Below, piece after piece: positions 1-9,502 of a stretch of DNA of 30,488 nt. Made by a program: the position numbers and the translations under genes. Numbering within the stretch: the stretch's first letter is position 1; each line of letters begins with the position of its first letter. A model generated the notes under the pieces. The model worked only from the letters and a program-made list of their open reading frames with translations, was not told the origin of the DNA and did not search any database. The stretch spans positions 1-30,488 of the forward strand of contig DASTPP010000351.1 in the NCBI GenBank assembly GCA_035762175.1. Direction: 5' to 3'. This stretch comes from DASTPP01 sp035762175 (GTDB taxonomy: Bacteria; Myxococcota_A; Polyangia; Polyangiales; Polyangiaceae).

Positions 1-737
<737 letters not shown>

Positions 738-763
738 GATTTACGAATCCTTGAGTTCGACAG

Positions 764-2869
<2,106 letters not shown>

Positions 2870-3193
2870 GATGGGCTCCTGGGGCTTGGTACTGTCGTCG
2901 GGGCGCCGCGGGGTTCGGGGCCCCGCGGCGTTCGCTGCACGTTCGTTGGGTCGCTAGATAGACGAACCCCCTCCCGGCCCGTCGCCCGCCCCCCGTCGGG
3001 GCGGACCGCTTAGTTGCCGGGAGGGGGTCGGGGGGGGCGCCTGGGAAGGGGGCCCCGGCGTCACGCGCGCGGGGCCGCGCCTTCGCGCGGGGGGGGCCTC
3101 ACCCGATCCTTATGTCGTCTGCGTCATGCGCGGTCGCCGCACTCCTTCACGTACGCTTCGCTTCGGCTCGCTCGCGCCGGGGGGCCGGGCGGC
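2870..3193 (-). promoter_or_regulatory. Structured rpsG-fusA leader with nested inverted repeats
   Basis: This 324-bp spacer has no credible gene. It holds a perfect 10-bp inverted repeat (arms 2904-2913 and 2921-2930, 7-nt loop), and a perfect 13-bp inverted repeat (2966-2978 with 3016-3028) that encloses a 7-bp hairpin (2986-2992 with 2998-3004). None is followed on the transcribed strand by a U tract, so a simple intrinsic terminator is unlikely. In other bacteria ribosomal proteins autoregulate str mRNA by binding leader structures; that such control works here is inference. Confidence 0.5.
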
Positions 3194-3664
3194 TCACCAG
3201 CGGTAGTGGGCGAAGGCCTTGTTGGCCTCGGCCATCTTGTGCGTGTCTTCGCGCTTCTTGACCGCGTTGCCGCGGCCCTGCGCCGCGTCGACCAGCTCGG
3301 CGGCGAGCCGCTCGCGCATCGTCTTCTCGCCGCGGGTGCGCGCGTTGAGCGCCAGCCAGCGCATGGCGAGCGAGACGCGCCGCTCGGGGCGCACCTCGAC
3401 CGGCACCTGGTAGGTCGCGCCGCCGACGCGCCGCGACTTGACCTCGAGCTTCGGCTTGGTGTTGTCGAGCGCCTTGCGGAAGACCTCGAGCGGCTCTTCT
3501 TTGAAGCGGTCGCGGATGATGTCGAAGGCCCCGTACAGAATGCCCTCTGCGGTGGCCTTCTTGCCGCCGATCATCACGACGTTCATGAACTTCGAGACGA
3601 GCTTGTCTTTGAACTTGGGGTCGGGCGTGATGCGCCGCTTGGGGACTTCGCGTCGACGGGGCAT
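3194..3664 (-). CDS. rpsG: 30S ribosomal protein S7
   Basis: S7 nucleates assembly of the 30S head and contacts the E/P-site tRNA region. The 156-aa product matches the usual length and starts MPRRREVPKRRI, with the family segments FMNVVMIGGKKATAE and VGGATYQVPVEVRPERR, and ends FAHYRW. The ATG at 3664 follows a GAGAG Shine-Dalgarno-like stretch with about 5-nt spacing. Only 18 bp separate it from rpsL, so the two are surely co-transcribed. Identification is certain. Confidence 0.98.
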   Translation of the reverse strand: MPRRREVPKRRITPDPKFKDKLVSKFMNVVMIGGKKATAEGILYGAFDIIRDRFKEEPLEVFRKALDNTKPKLEVKSRRVGGATYQVPVEVRPERRVSLAMRWLALNARTRGEKTMRERLAAELVDAAQGRGNAVKKREDTHKMAEANKAFAHYRW

Positions 3665-3682
3665 GGCTACTCTCGGTCGGAC

Positions 3683-4126
3683 TTACTCGGGAGGGGTGGG
3701 CGGGGGGCGAGGCTCGGCGGCTAACTTCGCCGTCTTCGGGCGCTTGACGCCGTACTTCGAGCGCGAGCGGTTGCGGTTCGCCTTGTTCGTCGACGAGGGC
3801 CCGATGGCCCCCGAAGCGTCGAGCGTGCCGCGGACGACGTGGTAGCGGACGCCGGGCAGATCTTTGACGCGGCCGCCGCGGATGAGCACCGACGAGTGCT
3901 CTTGCAGGTTGTGGCCCTCGCCCGGAATGTAGCTCGTCACCTCCATGCCGTTCGTCAGGCGCACGCGGCAAACCTTGCGCAGCGCCGAGTTCGGCTTCTT
4001 CGGCGTGGTGGTGTACACGCGCACGCAAACGCCGCGCTTCTGCGGGCAGGCCTTGAGGGCCGGCGAGGCCGTCTTGGTGTTGACCGCCTTGCGGCTGAGG
4101 CGGATGAGCTGGTTGATCGTCGGCAT
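3683..4126 (-). CDS. rpsL: 30S ribosomal protein S12 (with insertion and C-terminal extension)
   Basis: S12 lies at the decoding centre and sets translational accuracy; it is the classic streptomycin-resistance locus. Family blocks are all present: CPQKRGVCVRVYTTTPKKPN (lysines of the drug-sensitive type retained), EGHNLQEHS and IRGGRVKDLPGVRYH. At 147 aa it is longer than the usual 123-125. About 8 extra residues lie between DASG and RSKYG (residues ~107-121), and after the usual end KYGVKRPK there is a 16-residue proline-rich tail. It is the first gene of the operon, starting 48 nt after the predicted start of transcription. Weak SD AAGAG about 7 nt upstream. Confidence 0.97.
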   Translation of the reverse strand: MPTINQLIRLSRKAVNTKTASPALKACPQKRGVCVRVYTTTPKKPNSALRKVCRVRLTNGMEVTSYIPGEGHNLQEHSSVLIRGGRVKDLPGVRYHVVRGTLDASGAIGPSSTNKANRNRSRSKYGVKRPKTAKLAAEPRPPPTPPE

Positions 4127-4180
4127 CGTTCGCTCTTGGCCGCGGCAGGACGCACCCCGCCGCCTTTTTAGGGAACGCGG

Positions 4181-4208
4181 ACTCTACTCAGGTGCCCTTG
4201 GCTGTCAA
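4181..4208 (-). promoter_or_regulatory. Predicted str operon promoter
   Basis: On the minus strand a perfect -35 box TTGACA (4208-4203) is followed after 16 bp by TAGAGT (4186-4181), matching 4 of 6 positions of TATAAT. Transcription would start near 4174, giving a leader of about 48 nt to the rpsL ATG at 4126. The position is right for a housekeeping-sigma promoter driving rpsL-rpsG-fusA-tuf. The rest of 4127-4324 shows no gene. Confidence 0.7.
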
Positions 4209-4324
4209 GGCCCTTTCCGGGGGCCTGGGCGGGCTTTGGGGCCGTTTGGCATGGGGGTTGACGCACGGTCGCCCCCGCGGCGGGCGGGGCCCCAGGGGCT
4301 CACGATAGGGAACGAGGCGCCCGC

Positions 4325-5035
4325 TCACTCGTCTTCGTCGTCGAGGTCGCGCTCGCCTTGGGGTGGGTCGACGAGCTTGGCCATCTTCGATGCGCCTCGG
4401 AAGACGTAGTCGGCATACGCGTAGGGCGGCTCGGACCAGACCAAGAAGTCGCTCAGGAGCACGCCGCGAGGGGCGCCTTCGAGGAGCTCGAGGGCGCCGA
4501 GCTCGGGCCCTTCTTGCTCGACGGGGGCGGAGACGTCGACCTCTTCGGAGGCCTCGAGCATCGCGTTGAGGGCGCCCGCGTGGCGCTCGGGGTCGAGATC
4601 GACGACGGGGAGGAGTGTCCAAGAAAGCTCGATGAGCTCGGGGTGCTCGGGGTCTTCAGGGTCGCCTTCAAAGGGGGCACGAGTGGGCAGCTCAAGGCCT
4701 AGCTCGGCAAGGTGCGAGCGAAGGGCAGCTCGGGCCAGACGCGACGCGTCAGAGCCGGACCAGAAGATGGTCAAAGCCTCGATAATCTCGTCGAGGGTCG
4801 CCGGGCGCCAGAGCCTGGGGTCGCGTGACGAAAGGTCGAACTCGGGGTCGGAGCGCTTCAGGGCCTCGAGCTCGAGGGCGCGGGGGCGAAAGGTGGGGTA
4901 CTCGGCCAGTGTCTGATCGAGCAGACGGTGCAGGCGGTGATCGGTCTCGCGAACGTACCGATGTTTCGCGAGGGCACCGAGGAGAGCCGCAACCTCTGGA
5001 ACCGTACGACACGCGAAGGACCAAGCCCACATCAT
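4325..5035 (-). CDS. Hypothetical protein, 236 aa
   Basis: I do not recognise the family. The product is soluble-looking, with no signal peptide or membrane segment, and acidic towards its end (final residues DDEDE). The centre is helical and charged (residues ~55-115, with WRPATLDEIIEALTIFWSGS). Codon use matches the neighbouring real genes, and overlapping frames look like shadows. Two ATGs stand in tandem at the start, and a GAGAG stretch lies about 10 nt upstream. It lies just upstream of the str promoter in the same direction, about 290 bp before rpsL, and is probably transcribed separately. Confidence 0.75.
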   Translation of the reverse strand: MMWAWSFACRTVPEVAALLGALAKHRYVRETDHRLHRLLDQTLAEYPTFRPRALELEALKRSDPEFDLSSRDPRLWRPATLDEIIEALTIFWSGSDASRLARAALRSHLAELGLELPTRAPFEGDPEDPEHPELIELSWTLLPVVDLDPERHAGALNAMLEASEEVDVSAPVEQEGPELGALELLEGAPRGVLLSDFLVWSEPPYAYADYVFRGASKMAKLVDPPQGERDLDDEDE

Positions 5036-5215
5036 GGCAGGCGCTCTCTACACCCGGGGGCGGCGAAGACAAGTGTTCCGGAATGATGCGAGGGCGGGAG
5101 CCTTTTTCGCTTGTCTTCGCACCGCCGACGGGTGTTCCGTAGGGCGCGCCGACTCCCGGGGGGCGGGCGAATTGATGCAACCGGCCCTCCCCTCCGTCTG
5201 ACCGAACGGACCACC

Positions 5216-5566
5216 ATGCGAACCCACCTCTCTTGGGCCCTCTCAGGCGTACTTCTCGGGGCGGTCATGACCGTCGCGTGCGCCCGCGAGAGGCAACAGG
5301 TCAACCAGCCCCCGGCGTACAATTACCCGCCGCAGCAGGGGTATCCGCCGCAGCAGGGGTATCCGCCGCCGCAGGGGTATCCGCCGCCGCAGCAGGGCTA
5401 CCCGCCGCAGCAGGGCTACCCGCCGGCGCAGCCGCCCCCGGCGACGACGGCGACGGCGACCGGCACGGGCATTTTTGGCCTGCCCATCCCCTCGGGGTTG
5501 CCCTTCCCCATTCCGTCGGGGCTGCCGGGGTTCCCCGCGCCCGCGCCGACGCAGGCCCCGCGCTGA
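5216..5566 (+). CDS. Small lipoprotein with PPQQGY repeats
   Basis: The 116-aa product starts with a lipoprotein signal (MRTHLSWALSGVLLGAVMTVAC), with Cys22 as the predicted lipidated residue. It is followed by five to six GYPP(P)QQ-type repeats (residues ~33-69), an alanine/threonine linker, and a proline/glycine-rich tail containing IPSGLPFPIPSGLPG. The repeated DNA at about 5329-5430 makes the repeat number prone to change. An earlier in-frame ATG exists at 5111, but the residues it would add lack a signal and the lipobox fits the ATG at 5216. Proline/glutamine/tyrosine-rich tails of this kind are flexible and often surface-exposed. Function unknown. Confidence 0.75.
   Translation: MRTHLSWALSGVLLGAVMTVACARERQQVNQPPAYNYPPQQGYPPQQGYPPPQGYPPPQQGYPPQQGYPPAQPPPATTATATGTGIFGLPIPSGLPFPIPSGLPGFPAPAPTQAPR
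5329..5430 (+). repeat. Coding tandem repeat (GYPPQQ units)
   Basis: Units close to GGGTATCCGCCGCAGCA, 15-18 bp each, follow one another five to six times and encode GYPPQQ or GYPPPQ. Unit length varies in multiples of three, so the frame is kept. Confidence 0.8.
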
Positions 5567-5577
5567 GCGCGGCTTTC
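5558..5577 (+). terminator. Hairpin with stop codon in loop, followed by CTTTCT
   Basis: CCGCGC (5558-5563) pairs with GCGCGG (5567-5572); the 3-nt loop is the TGA stop itself. The pyrimidine run CTTTCT follows. A short but plausible intrinsic terminator for the lipoprotein gene. Confidence 0.4.
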
Positions 5578-5678
5578 TAGCCTGGCCGGGGGGGCCGACC
5601 GGGGGGTCGGGCCGGGGCTCGGAGGGCGCCGAGGGGTCGGCGGCGGGCCCACGCGGGGCGGGCCGTGTCAGGGTGTGG

Positions 5679-5684
5679 TAGAGT
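5679..5684 (+). promoter_or_regulatory. Possible -10 element TAGAGT
   Basis: TAGAGT in the context GGTAGAGTAACC, about 95 nt before the response regulator start. It is the same hexamer as the predicted str -10. No good -35 box lies 16-18 bp upstream, so the call is weak. A 6-bp hairpin (5724-5729 with 5736-5741) would lie in the transcript leader. Confidence 0.3.
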
Positions 5685-5779
5685 AACCATTGGGCCGCCC
5701 GGTCCGGGGGGCGGGGCCGCGCGGTGGCGGGGCTTCGCCACGGGCGACCTGTGGTCACACTTCCCTTGGCGAGGCGCGG

Positions 5780-6163
5780 GTGGCACAGCAAGTGGCGAAG
5801 ACCGTGCTCGTGGTCGACGACGACGACGGGGTGCGTGAGTCGGTGGCCGAGCTGCTCGAGCTCGAAGGCTTCGAGGTGCGCACGGCGCGCAACGGGCGCG
5901 AGGCGCTCGAGTTCTTGGGGTCGAACCCGACGCCCGACCTCATCGTGCTCGATCTGATGATGCCGATCATGAGCGGCCGCGAGTTCCGTGACGAGCAGCT
6001 GCGCGACGGGCGGCTCGCGGGCATTCCGGTCGTGGTGGTGACGGCGTCGGGCGGCGGGCGGGCCGACGCCCAGGCGATGCAGGCGGCGGCGTACTTCGTG
6101 AAGCCGGTCAACTTCGACCGCTTCCTTGAGACGTTGCGGGCGGTCGTGCAGCACGCTCCGTGA
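5780..6163 (+). CDS. Single-domain response regulator (CheY-like receiver)
   Basis: A stand-alone phospho-acceptor domain of a two-component system, without an output domain. In the 127-aa product the acidic pocket is DDDD at 13-16, the phosphorylated aspartate is Asp58 (IVLDLMMP), the switch threonine is Thr88 (VVVTAS) and the conserved lysine is Lys108 (YFVKPVNF). The start is GTG at 5780 with GAGG 5 nt upstream; the longer reading from an ATG at 5690 would add 30 residues of low-complexity sequence outside the fold. No histidine kinase is adjacent, so the partner is unknown. The stop codon lies in a short hairpin (6153-6167). Confidence 0.9.
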   Translation: MAQQVAKTVLVVDDDDGVRESVAELLELEGFEVRTARNGREALEFLGSNPTPDLIVLDLMMPIMSGREFRDEQLRDGRLAGIPVVVVTASGGGRADAQAMQAAAYFVKPVNFDRFLETLRAVVQHAP

Positions 6164-6167
6164 GCGT
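6153..6167 (+). terminator. Short hairpin over the response regulator stop codon
   Basis: ACGCTC (6153-6158) and GAGCGT (6162-6167) form a perfect 6-bp stem with a 3-nt loop; the TGA (6161-6163) sits at its apex. No U tract follows, so termination is uncertain. Confidence 0.3.
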
Positions 6168-6494
6168 CCCCGTGGGGGCGGCGGCCGCGCGCTAACCCCC
6201 GGGGCTCGCTCAAGGGACGAGCTCGCGTCCGGGGCGCGGTCGAGCGGGGCAGCGTTGAGTGGGGCGGGGCAAGGTGCCTCTCGGGGGCGTCGGCCCGGCG
6301 TTCGGTGCGGGGGCGCTCGGCAGGCGGGGCGCGGCGGCTCGACGCGGCGGCGCGCGGCGGGCGGAGCGGGGCGCGGCGGGCGGAGCGGGGTGCGGCGGCT
6401 CGACGCGGCGGGGCGGCATGGGCCTTGCGGGGCGTCCTCGGGGGTGGCGCCGGAGGGCGTCGCCCTGGCTGTACCCCCGAACGAGAGGTGAATC
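6164..6494. other. Non-coding spacer, GC-rich with local repeats
   Basis: No gene is supported in these 331 bp. The part 6331-6411 is built of short duplications: a 20-bp sequence at 6331-6350 recurs exactly at 6392-6411, and a 19-bp unit is repeated in tandem at 6354-6372 and 6373-6391 with one difference. Confidence 0.6.
6331..6411. repeat. Short tandem/direct repeats in spacer
   Basis: Two exact copies of a 20-bp sequence (GCGGCGGCTCGACGCGGCGG) flank two tandem 19-bp copies of a GCGGCGGGCGGAGCGGGG unit. Not found elsewhere in the window. Confidence 0.8.
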
Positions 6495-6911
6495 ATGTCA
6501 CTCGACCGAAGGGGCCCTTCGTCCCTAGACCGAGCGGGCAGTGGGCCGACGCGAGCTTCCGATGACGCGCTTTCGCTCGCCGAGCGCTTGCTCGAAGCCG
6601 CCGAGGTGTTCGCGAGCGAGGGCGACTATTCGGCCGCCTGCACCCAGGCGCGTTGCGCCGTCGAAGGCCTCGAGGCGCTCGCGGGGCTGAGGCCCGTCGC
6701 CGACGAGGCCTTGCTCTCGCTGCTCGAGCGGGCAAGTCTCGAGCTCAGCCTCTACGAAGCGCAGTGGGCGCAGTGGCAGCAGAAGGCCGACGAGCGCAAC
6801 GAGACGTTCACGGCCCAAGAGCGGCTCGCGCTCGAGCGGGACAAGACGCCGATCGGCTTCGCGCTCGAGCGCCCTGCCGGCGACGCGCGACACGCCCTCC
6901 GGCGCCCGTGA
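6495..6911 (+). CDS. Hypothetical protein, 138 aa, helical
   Basis: Not recognised. The ATG at 6495 has a good Shine-Dalgarno (GAGAGGTG) about 6 nt upstream. The product has no signal peptide; residues ~24-125 are predicted to be helical and charged, with the segment FASEGDYSAACTQARCAVEG looking like a TPR/HEPN-like helical pair. A soluble protein-protein interaction role would fit, but this is only an impression. It converges on the TerB-like gene at 7063-7647, with its stop codon inside a strong hairpin. Confidence 0.7.
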   Translation: MSLDRRGPSSLDRAGSGPTRASDDALSLAERLLEAAEVFASEGDYSAACTQARCAVEGLEALAGLRPVADEALLSLLERASLELSLYEAQWAQWQQKADERNETFTAQERLALERDKTPIGFALERPAGDARHALRRP

Positions 6912-6921
6912 CGGGCGCCGG
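6899..6921. terminator. 10-bp hairpin between convergent genes, stop codon in loop
   Basis: CCGGCGCCCG (6899-6908) and CGGGCGCCGG (6912-6921) form a perfect 10-bp stem whose 3-nt loop is the TGA stop of the upstream gene. It lies 142 bp from the end of the convergent gene. No clear U tract on either strand; the stem is nevertheless very stable. Confidence 0.5.
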
Positions 6922-7062
6922 GCCGTTCCGCACGGCGGCGGCGCACTCGACTCGAGCCAATGACCGTAGCGTTCGCCGTCGACGCCGACCAGCCCCGTCA
7001 CCCCGTGCGTCAGCTCGACCTCGGGGGCCGGGGCCACGTCTTCGAACGAAGGCCTGGCCGTC

Positions 7063-7647
7063 TCAGGGGGCGCGGCGCCGTGCCGCCCCCTCGCACTGTG
7101 CCTTCAACTCGTCGAGCCCGGCGACGCGCTCGTCGAGGCCCGACGCCGACGCCGCCGGCGGGGGGATTTCGCTGCGCTTGAGCGCGTAAAGGTAGGCCAA
7201 CTCGAGCGCCAGCAAGTCTAGCTCGACCGAGAGGGGTACCCTCTCGCCGCACGCGCGCCGGACCCGCTTGGCCGTGGTCCTCAGCGTGCGGGCCTCGTCC
7301 GGTCGGAGGCCCGCCTCGTCGGCGATGAAGTCAAGGAAGGCCCGCTCGACGAAGGACTCGACCCCGTCGAGGTAGACCATCCAGGCGGCCGCGCCGAAGG
7401 CGAGGCGGCGCTCGAGAGGCGAGAGCTCGTCGAGGGGCGGGGGCAGCAGGTGCCCCTCGTCGAGGGGCAACCCTTCGGGCAGCGGCACCCGCCCCGCCAG
7501 CCCCAGCCGGCCGGCCGCGGCATCGAGCGCCGTCACCTCGCGTGGCTCGAGCGGGCCGTCGACGCGCGCGGCGTACGCGAGCAGCTCGAGCACGAGGGCG
7601 CGCGCCTGCTGCGGGAGGCGGAACATGGGGTCGTCGGGGCGTCCCAT
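7063..7647 (-). CDS. TerB-like (DUF533-type) all-helical protein, paralog 1
   Basis: The 194-aa product has two TerB-like helix-turn segments: residues ~15-50 (ELLAYAARVDGPLEPREVTA) and ~80-130 (AFGAAAWMVYLDGVESFVER). Each has an alanine-rich helix ending in an Asp-Gly turn followed by an acidic helix, the typical TerB pattern. TerB-type domains are known from tellurite-resistance and membrane-stress systems and may bind metal; the role here is unknown. The ATG at 7647 is fixed by an excellent Shine-Dalgarno, AAGGAGG 7 nt upstream. A longer reading from 7956 would add about 100 Arg/Ala-rich residues encoded by repetitive DNA and is not credible. It is transcribed away from paralog 2 at 8151-8684. 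Confidence 0.75.
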   Translation of the reverse strand: MGRPDDPMFRLPQQARALVLELLAYAARVDGPLEPREVTALDAAAGRLGLAGRVPLPEGLPLDEGHLLPPPLDELSPLERRLAFGAAAWMVYLDGVESFVERAFLDFIADEAGLRPDEARTLRTTAKRVRRACGERVPLSVELDLLALELAYLYALKRSEIPPPAASASGLDERVAGLDELKAQCEGAARRRAP

Positions 7648-7688
7648 CAGACGGCCTCCTTCCGCTCGGCCGCGCCCGCGGCCCTTCG

Positions 7689-7775
7689 CTCGACGCGCCC
7701 GCGCTCGACGCGCCCGCGTTCGACGCGCCCGCGCGCGCGGACGGCGAAGCGCTCGCGCGCGCGGACGGCGAAGCG
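7689..7775. repeat. Short tandem repeats (15-bp x3, then 24-bp period x2)
   Basis: CTCGACGCGCCCGCG occurs three times in a row (7689-7703, 7704-7718, 7719-7733, the last starting TT). It is followed by two copies of CGCGCGCGGACGGCGAAGCG (7732-7751, 7756-7775). Confidence 0.85.
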
Positions 7776-7959
7776 GCCGGGCGCGAAGTGCGGGCGGCGC
7801 CAAGCGTCCGGGAGGTCGAAGCCGCGCAGACAGACCGGCAGGTGCATGGCAGTCGCCCTCCGTGGGCGGGCCCGCGCCGCCGCCGGGCGGCGCGCGCGTA
7901 GGCTCGCGACGAGCATGGCGGCGGCGCGGCGCTCGGGCCACCAGATAAAGGGCCAATGA

Positions 7960-7978
7960 AGTTCGGAAAAATCGAACT
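7960..7978. promoter_or_regulatory. Possible operator: AGTTCG-N7-CGAACT
   Basis: A 6-bp inverted repeat with an AT-rich 7-bp centre, in the AT-rich part of the divergent region. The shape suits a dimeric repressor. Matching it to a known regulator would be guesswork. Confidence 0.3.
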
Positions 7979-8064
7979 CACATCGGCCCGTGTTGGGCGG
8001 CCGGGCTCGGCGCCTGGTTCGGCTCGAGTCGGCTCATTCCGGCGAGACGGGGGCCCGGGCTCAA

Positions 8065-8085
8065 TTCATCGGCAGAACCGATGAA
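8065..8085. promoter_or_regulatory. Perfect 8-bp inverted repeat upstream of TerB-like paralog 2
   Basis: TTCATCGG (8065-8072) and CCGATGAA (8078-8085) with a 5-nt centre. It lies about 19 bp upstream of a possible -35 box (TTGACT, 8104-8109; weak -10 TAGCTT at 8127-8132). Operator or mRNA hairpin cannot be told apart from sequence. Confidence 0.4.
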
Positions 8086-8150
8086 GATAGAGATTTTATC
8101 GTTTTGACTGCCGTCGATCGCCCCCTTAGCTTCGATCGAGAGACGGCCCC

Positions 8151-8684
8151 ATGCGGCCGCCCGACCGCCCCCCGCCCGAGGAGCCCCCCGTGCACGCCAC
8201 CGACTGTCTATCGCCCGCCGCCCGCGCCCTGACCCTCGAGGTGCTCGCGCTCGCTTCGTGGGCCGACGGGCGCGTGAGCCCCGCCGAGCTGTCGGCCGCG
8301 CGCGGGGCGGCGATCGCGCTCGCGCTGCTCGGCCCCCTCGACGGGGCGTGCGGCGCGCTCGTCGCCCGGCCGCGCGCGCTGGCCGAGCTCGACTTCGGGG
8401 CGCTGACGACGCGCGAGCGCCAGCTCGTGCTCGCGGCCGCGGCGTGGATGACGCTCGTCGACGCGAAGCGCACGCCCGCTGAAGGCGAGTGGCTCGACGA
8501 GCTGGCGCGCCGGGCCGAGCTCGACGACGAGACGGCCGAGCTCCTGTTCGACGTCGCGTACTGGGTGCGGCTGGTGCGCCCGCGAGGGGCCACCTGGGCG
8601 CACGAGTTCGACCGGCTCATCCGCGTGACCGACGGCGCCCTCGGCCCGGCGCGCCCGCCGGCGGCGCTGCGCCCGGCAGGCTAG
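8151..8684 (+). CDS. TerB-like (DUF533-type) all-helical protein, paralog 2
   Basis: The 177-aa product repeats the architecture of the gene at 7063-7647: a first helical unit with LTLEVLALASWADGRVSPAE (residues ~28-47) and a second with LVLAAAAWMTLVDAKRTPAE (~92-111), each followed by an acidic helix. The shared AAAWM-hydrophobic-Asp signature marks the two as diverged paralogs. Two starts are possible: the ATG at 8151 (GAGAG 9 nt upstream) and a GTG at 8190 (GAGGAG 6 nt upstream). The second has the better ribosome site and removes a proline-rich N-terminus, giving 164 aa. It ends 30 bp from the convergent glycosyltransferase gene. Confidence 0.75.
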   Translation: MRPPDRPPPEEPPVHATDCLSPAARALTLEVLALASWADGRVSPAELSAARGAAIALALLGPLDGACGALVARPRALAELDFGALTTRERQLVLAAAAWMTLVDAKRTPAEGEWLDELARRAELDDETAELLFDVAYWVRLVRPRGATWAHEFDRLIRVTDGALGPARPPAALRPAG

Positions 8685-8713
8685 GCCGGCCCGACCCCCG
8701 GGCCGAGCGCGGG

Positions 8714-9439
8714 CTACTCGCCGCCCCGCGACGCCACGCAGCGGCGACGCAGGCCGGCGCGGGCGATGAGCCCGAGCATGACGAGCAGGTGCCGGGGCCG
8801 CAGGCCGGAGCGCTCGCCGGCGTAGACGGGGCGCACGCTCACCTCGCCGATGCGCCCGCCGGCGAGGGCGACGAGCGAGAGCAGATCGTTGGGGTAGCCG
8901 TAGCGGGGGTAGAGGCGCTCGAGGGGCAGGCGGTCGATGAGCTCGCCGGCGAGGGCGGTGTAGCCGCACTGGCTGTCGCCGAGGCCGGGCACGCCGACGG
9001 CGCGGGCGGTGAGGCGGCCGAGCAGGGCGGTGCCGGCGCGGCGCCAGGGGGGCATGTCGCCGGCGCGCGGGTGGCGCAGGCGGTTGCCCTTGACGTACTC
9101 GTAGCGGCCGCGGGCGACGGGGTCGACGAGGGCGGGCAGGTCGTCGGGGTGCATCTGGCCGTCGCCGGCCATGACGGCGACGACGTCGGCGCCGAGGCGG
9201 CGGGCCTCGCGGTAGCCGGTGGCGAGGGCGGCGCCGACGCCGCGGTTCGCGGCGTGGCGGACGACGACGAGCCGCGCGTCGCCGGCGCCGCGGGCCCGCT
9301 CGCCGGTGCCGTCGTCGCTGCCGTCGTCGACGACGAGCACGCGGTCGACCCAGGCGGGCACGCGCCGCACGGTCTCGGCGATGCGCTCGGCCTCGCGGTA
9401 GGCGGGCACGACGACGGCGACGCGCCGGCCGTGGTACAT
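8714..9439 (-). CDS. Family 2 glycosyltransferase (polyprenyl-phosphate type)
   Basis: A GT2-fold enzyme moving a sugar from a nucleotide donor, most like dolichol/polyprenyl-phosphate mannosyl- or glucosyltransferases. The 241-aa product shows VAVVVPAYRE (7-16), VVDDGSDDGT (36-45, nucleotide binding), the metal site region AGDGQMHPDDLP (91-102) and DSQCGYTAL (155-163), all in family order. There is no clear C-terminal double membrane anchor; a single hydrophobic stretch (LLVMLGLIA, 218-226) may attach it to the membrane. Substrate unknown. It is divergent from the gene at 9503 with only 63 bp between the starts. Confidence 0.88.
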   Translation of the reverse strand: MYHGRRVAVVVPAYREAERIAETVRRVPAWVDRVLVVDDGSDDGTGERARGAGDARLVVVRHAANRGVGAALATGYREARRLGADVVAVMAGDGQMHPDDLPALVDPVARGRYEYVKGNRLRHPRAGDMPPWRRAGTALLGRLTARAVGVPGLGDSQCGYTALAGELIDRLPLERLYPRYGYPNDLLSLVALAGGRIGEVSVRPVYAGERSGLRPRHLLVMLGLIARAGLRRRCVASRGGE

Positions 9440-9502
9440 GGGGGCGCTCGCTTAGTGCCGCCCCGGCCGGTGCGCAAGCCGGCCCTTCGCCCCGACGCCC
9501 CC

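Larger units (their letters stand above)
7648..8150. other. 503-bp divergent intergenic region between TerB-like paralogs
   Basis: No gene is supported. The left half is GC-rich with short tandem repeats (7689-7775). The right half (about 7945-8110) is clearly AT-richer than the rest of the window and holds two inverted repeats: AGTTCG-N7-CGAACT (7960-7978) and a perfect 8-bp hairpin (8065-8085). It is the natural place for regulation of both genes. Confidence 0.6.

Noticed and set aside
7648..7956. N-terminal extension of TerB-like paralog 1
   Set aside because: The added residues are encoded by tandem repeats, and an excellent Shine-Dalgarno marks the ATG at 7647.
7960..7978. LexA (SOS) box
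   Set aside because: Half-site orientation and spacing do not match a LexA consensus I can state with confidence; kept only as a generic operator candidate.
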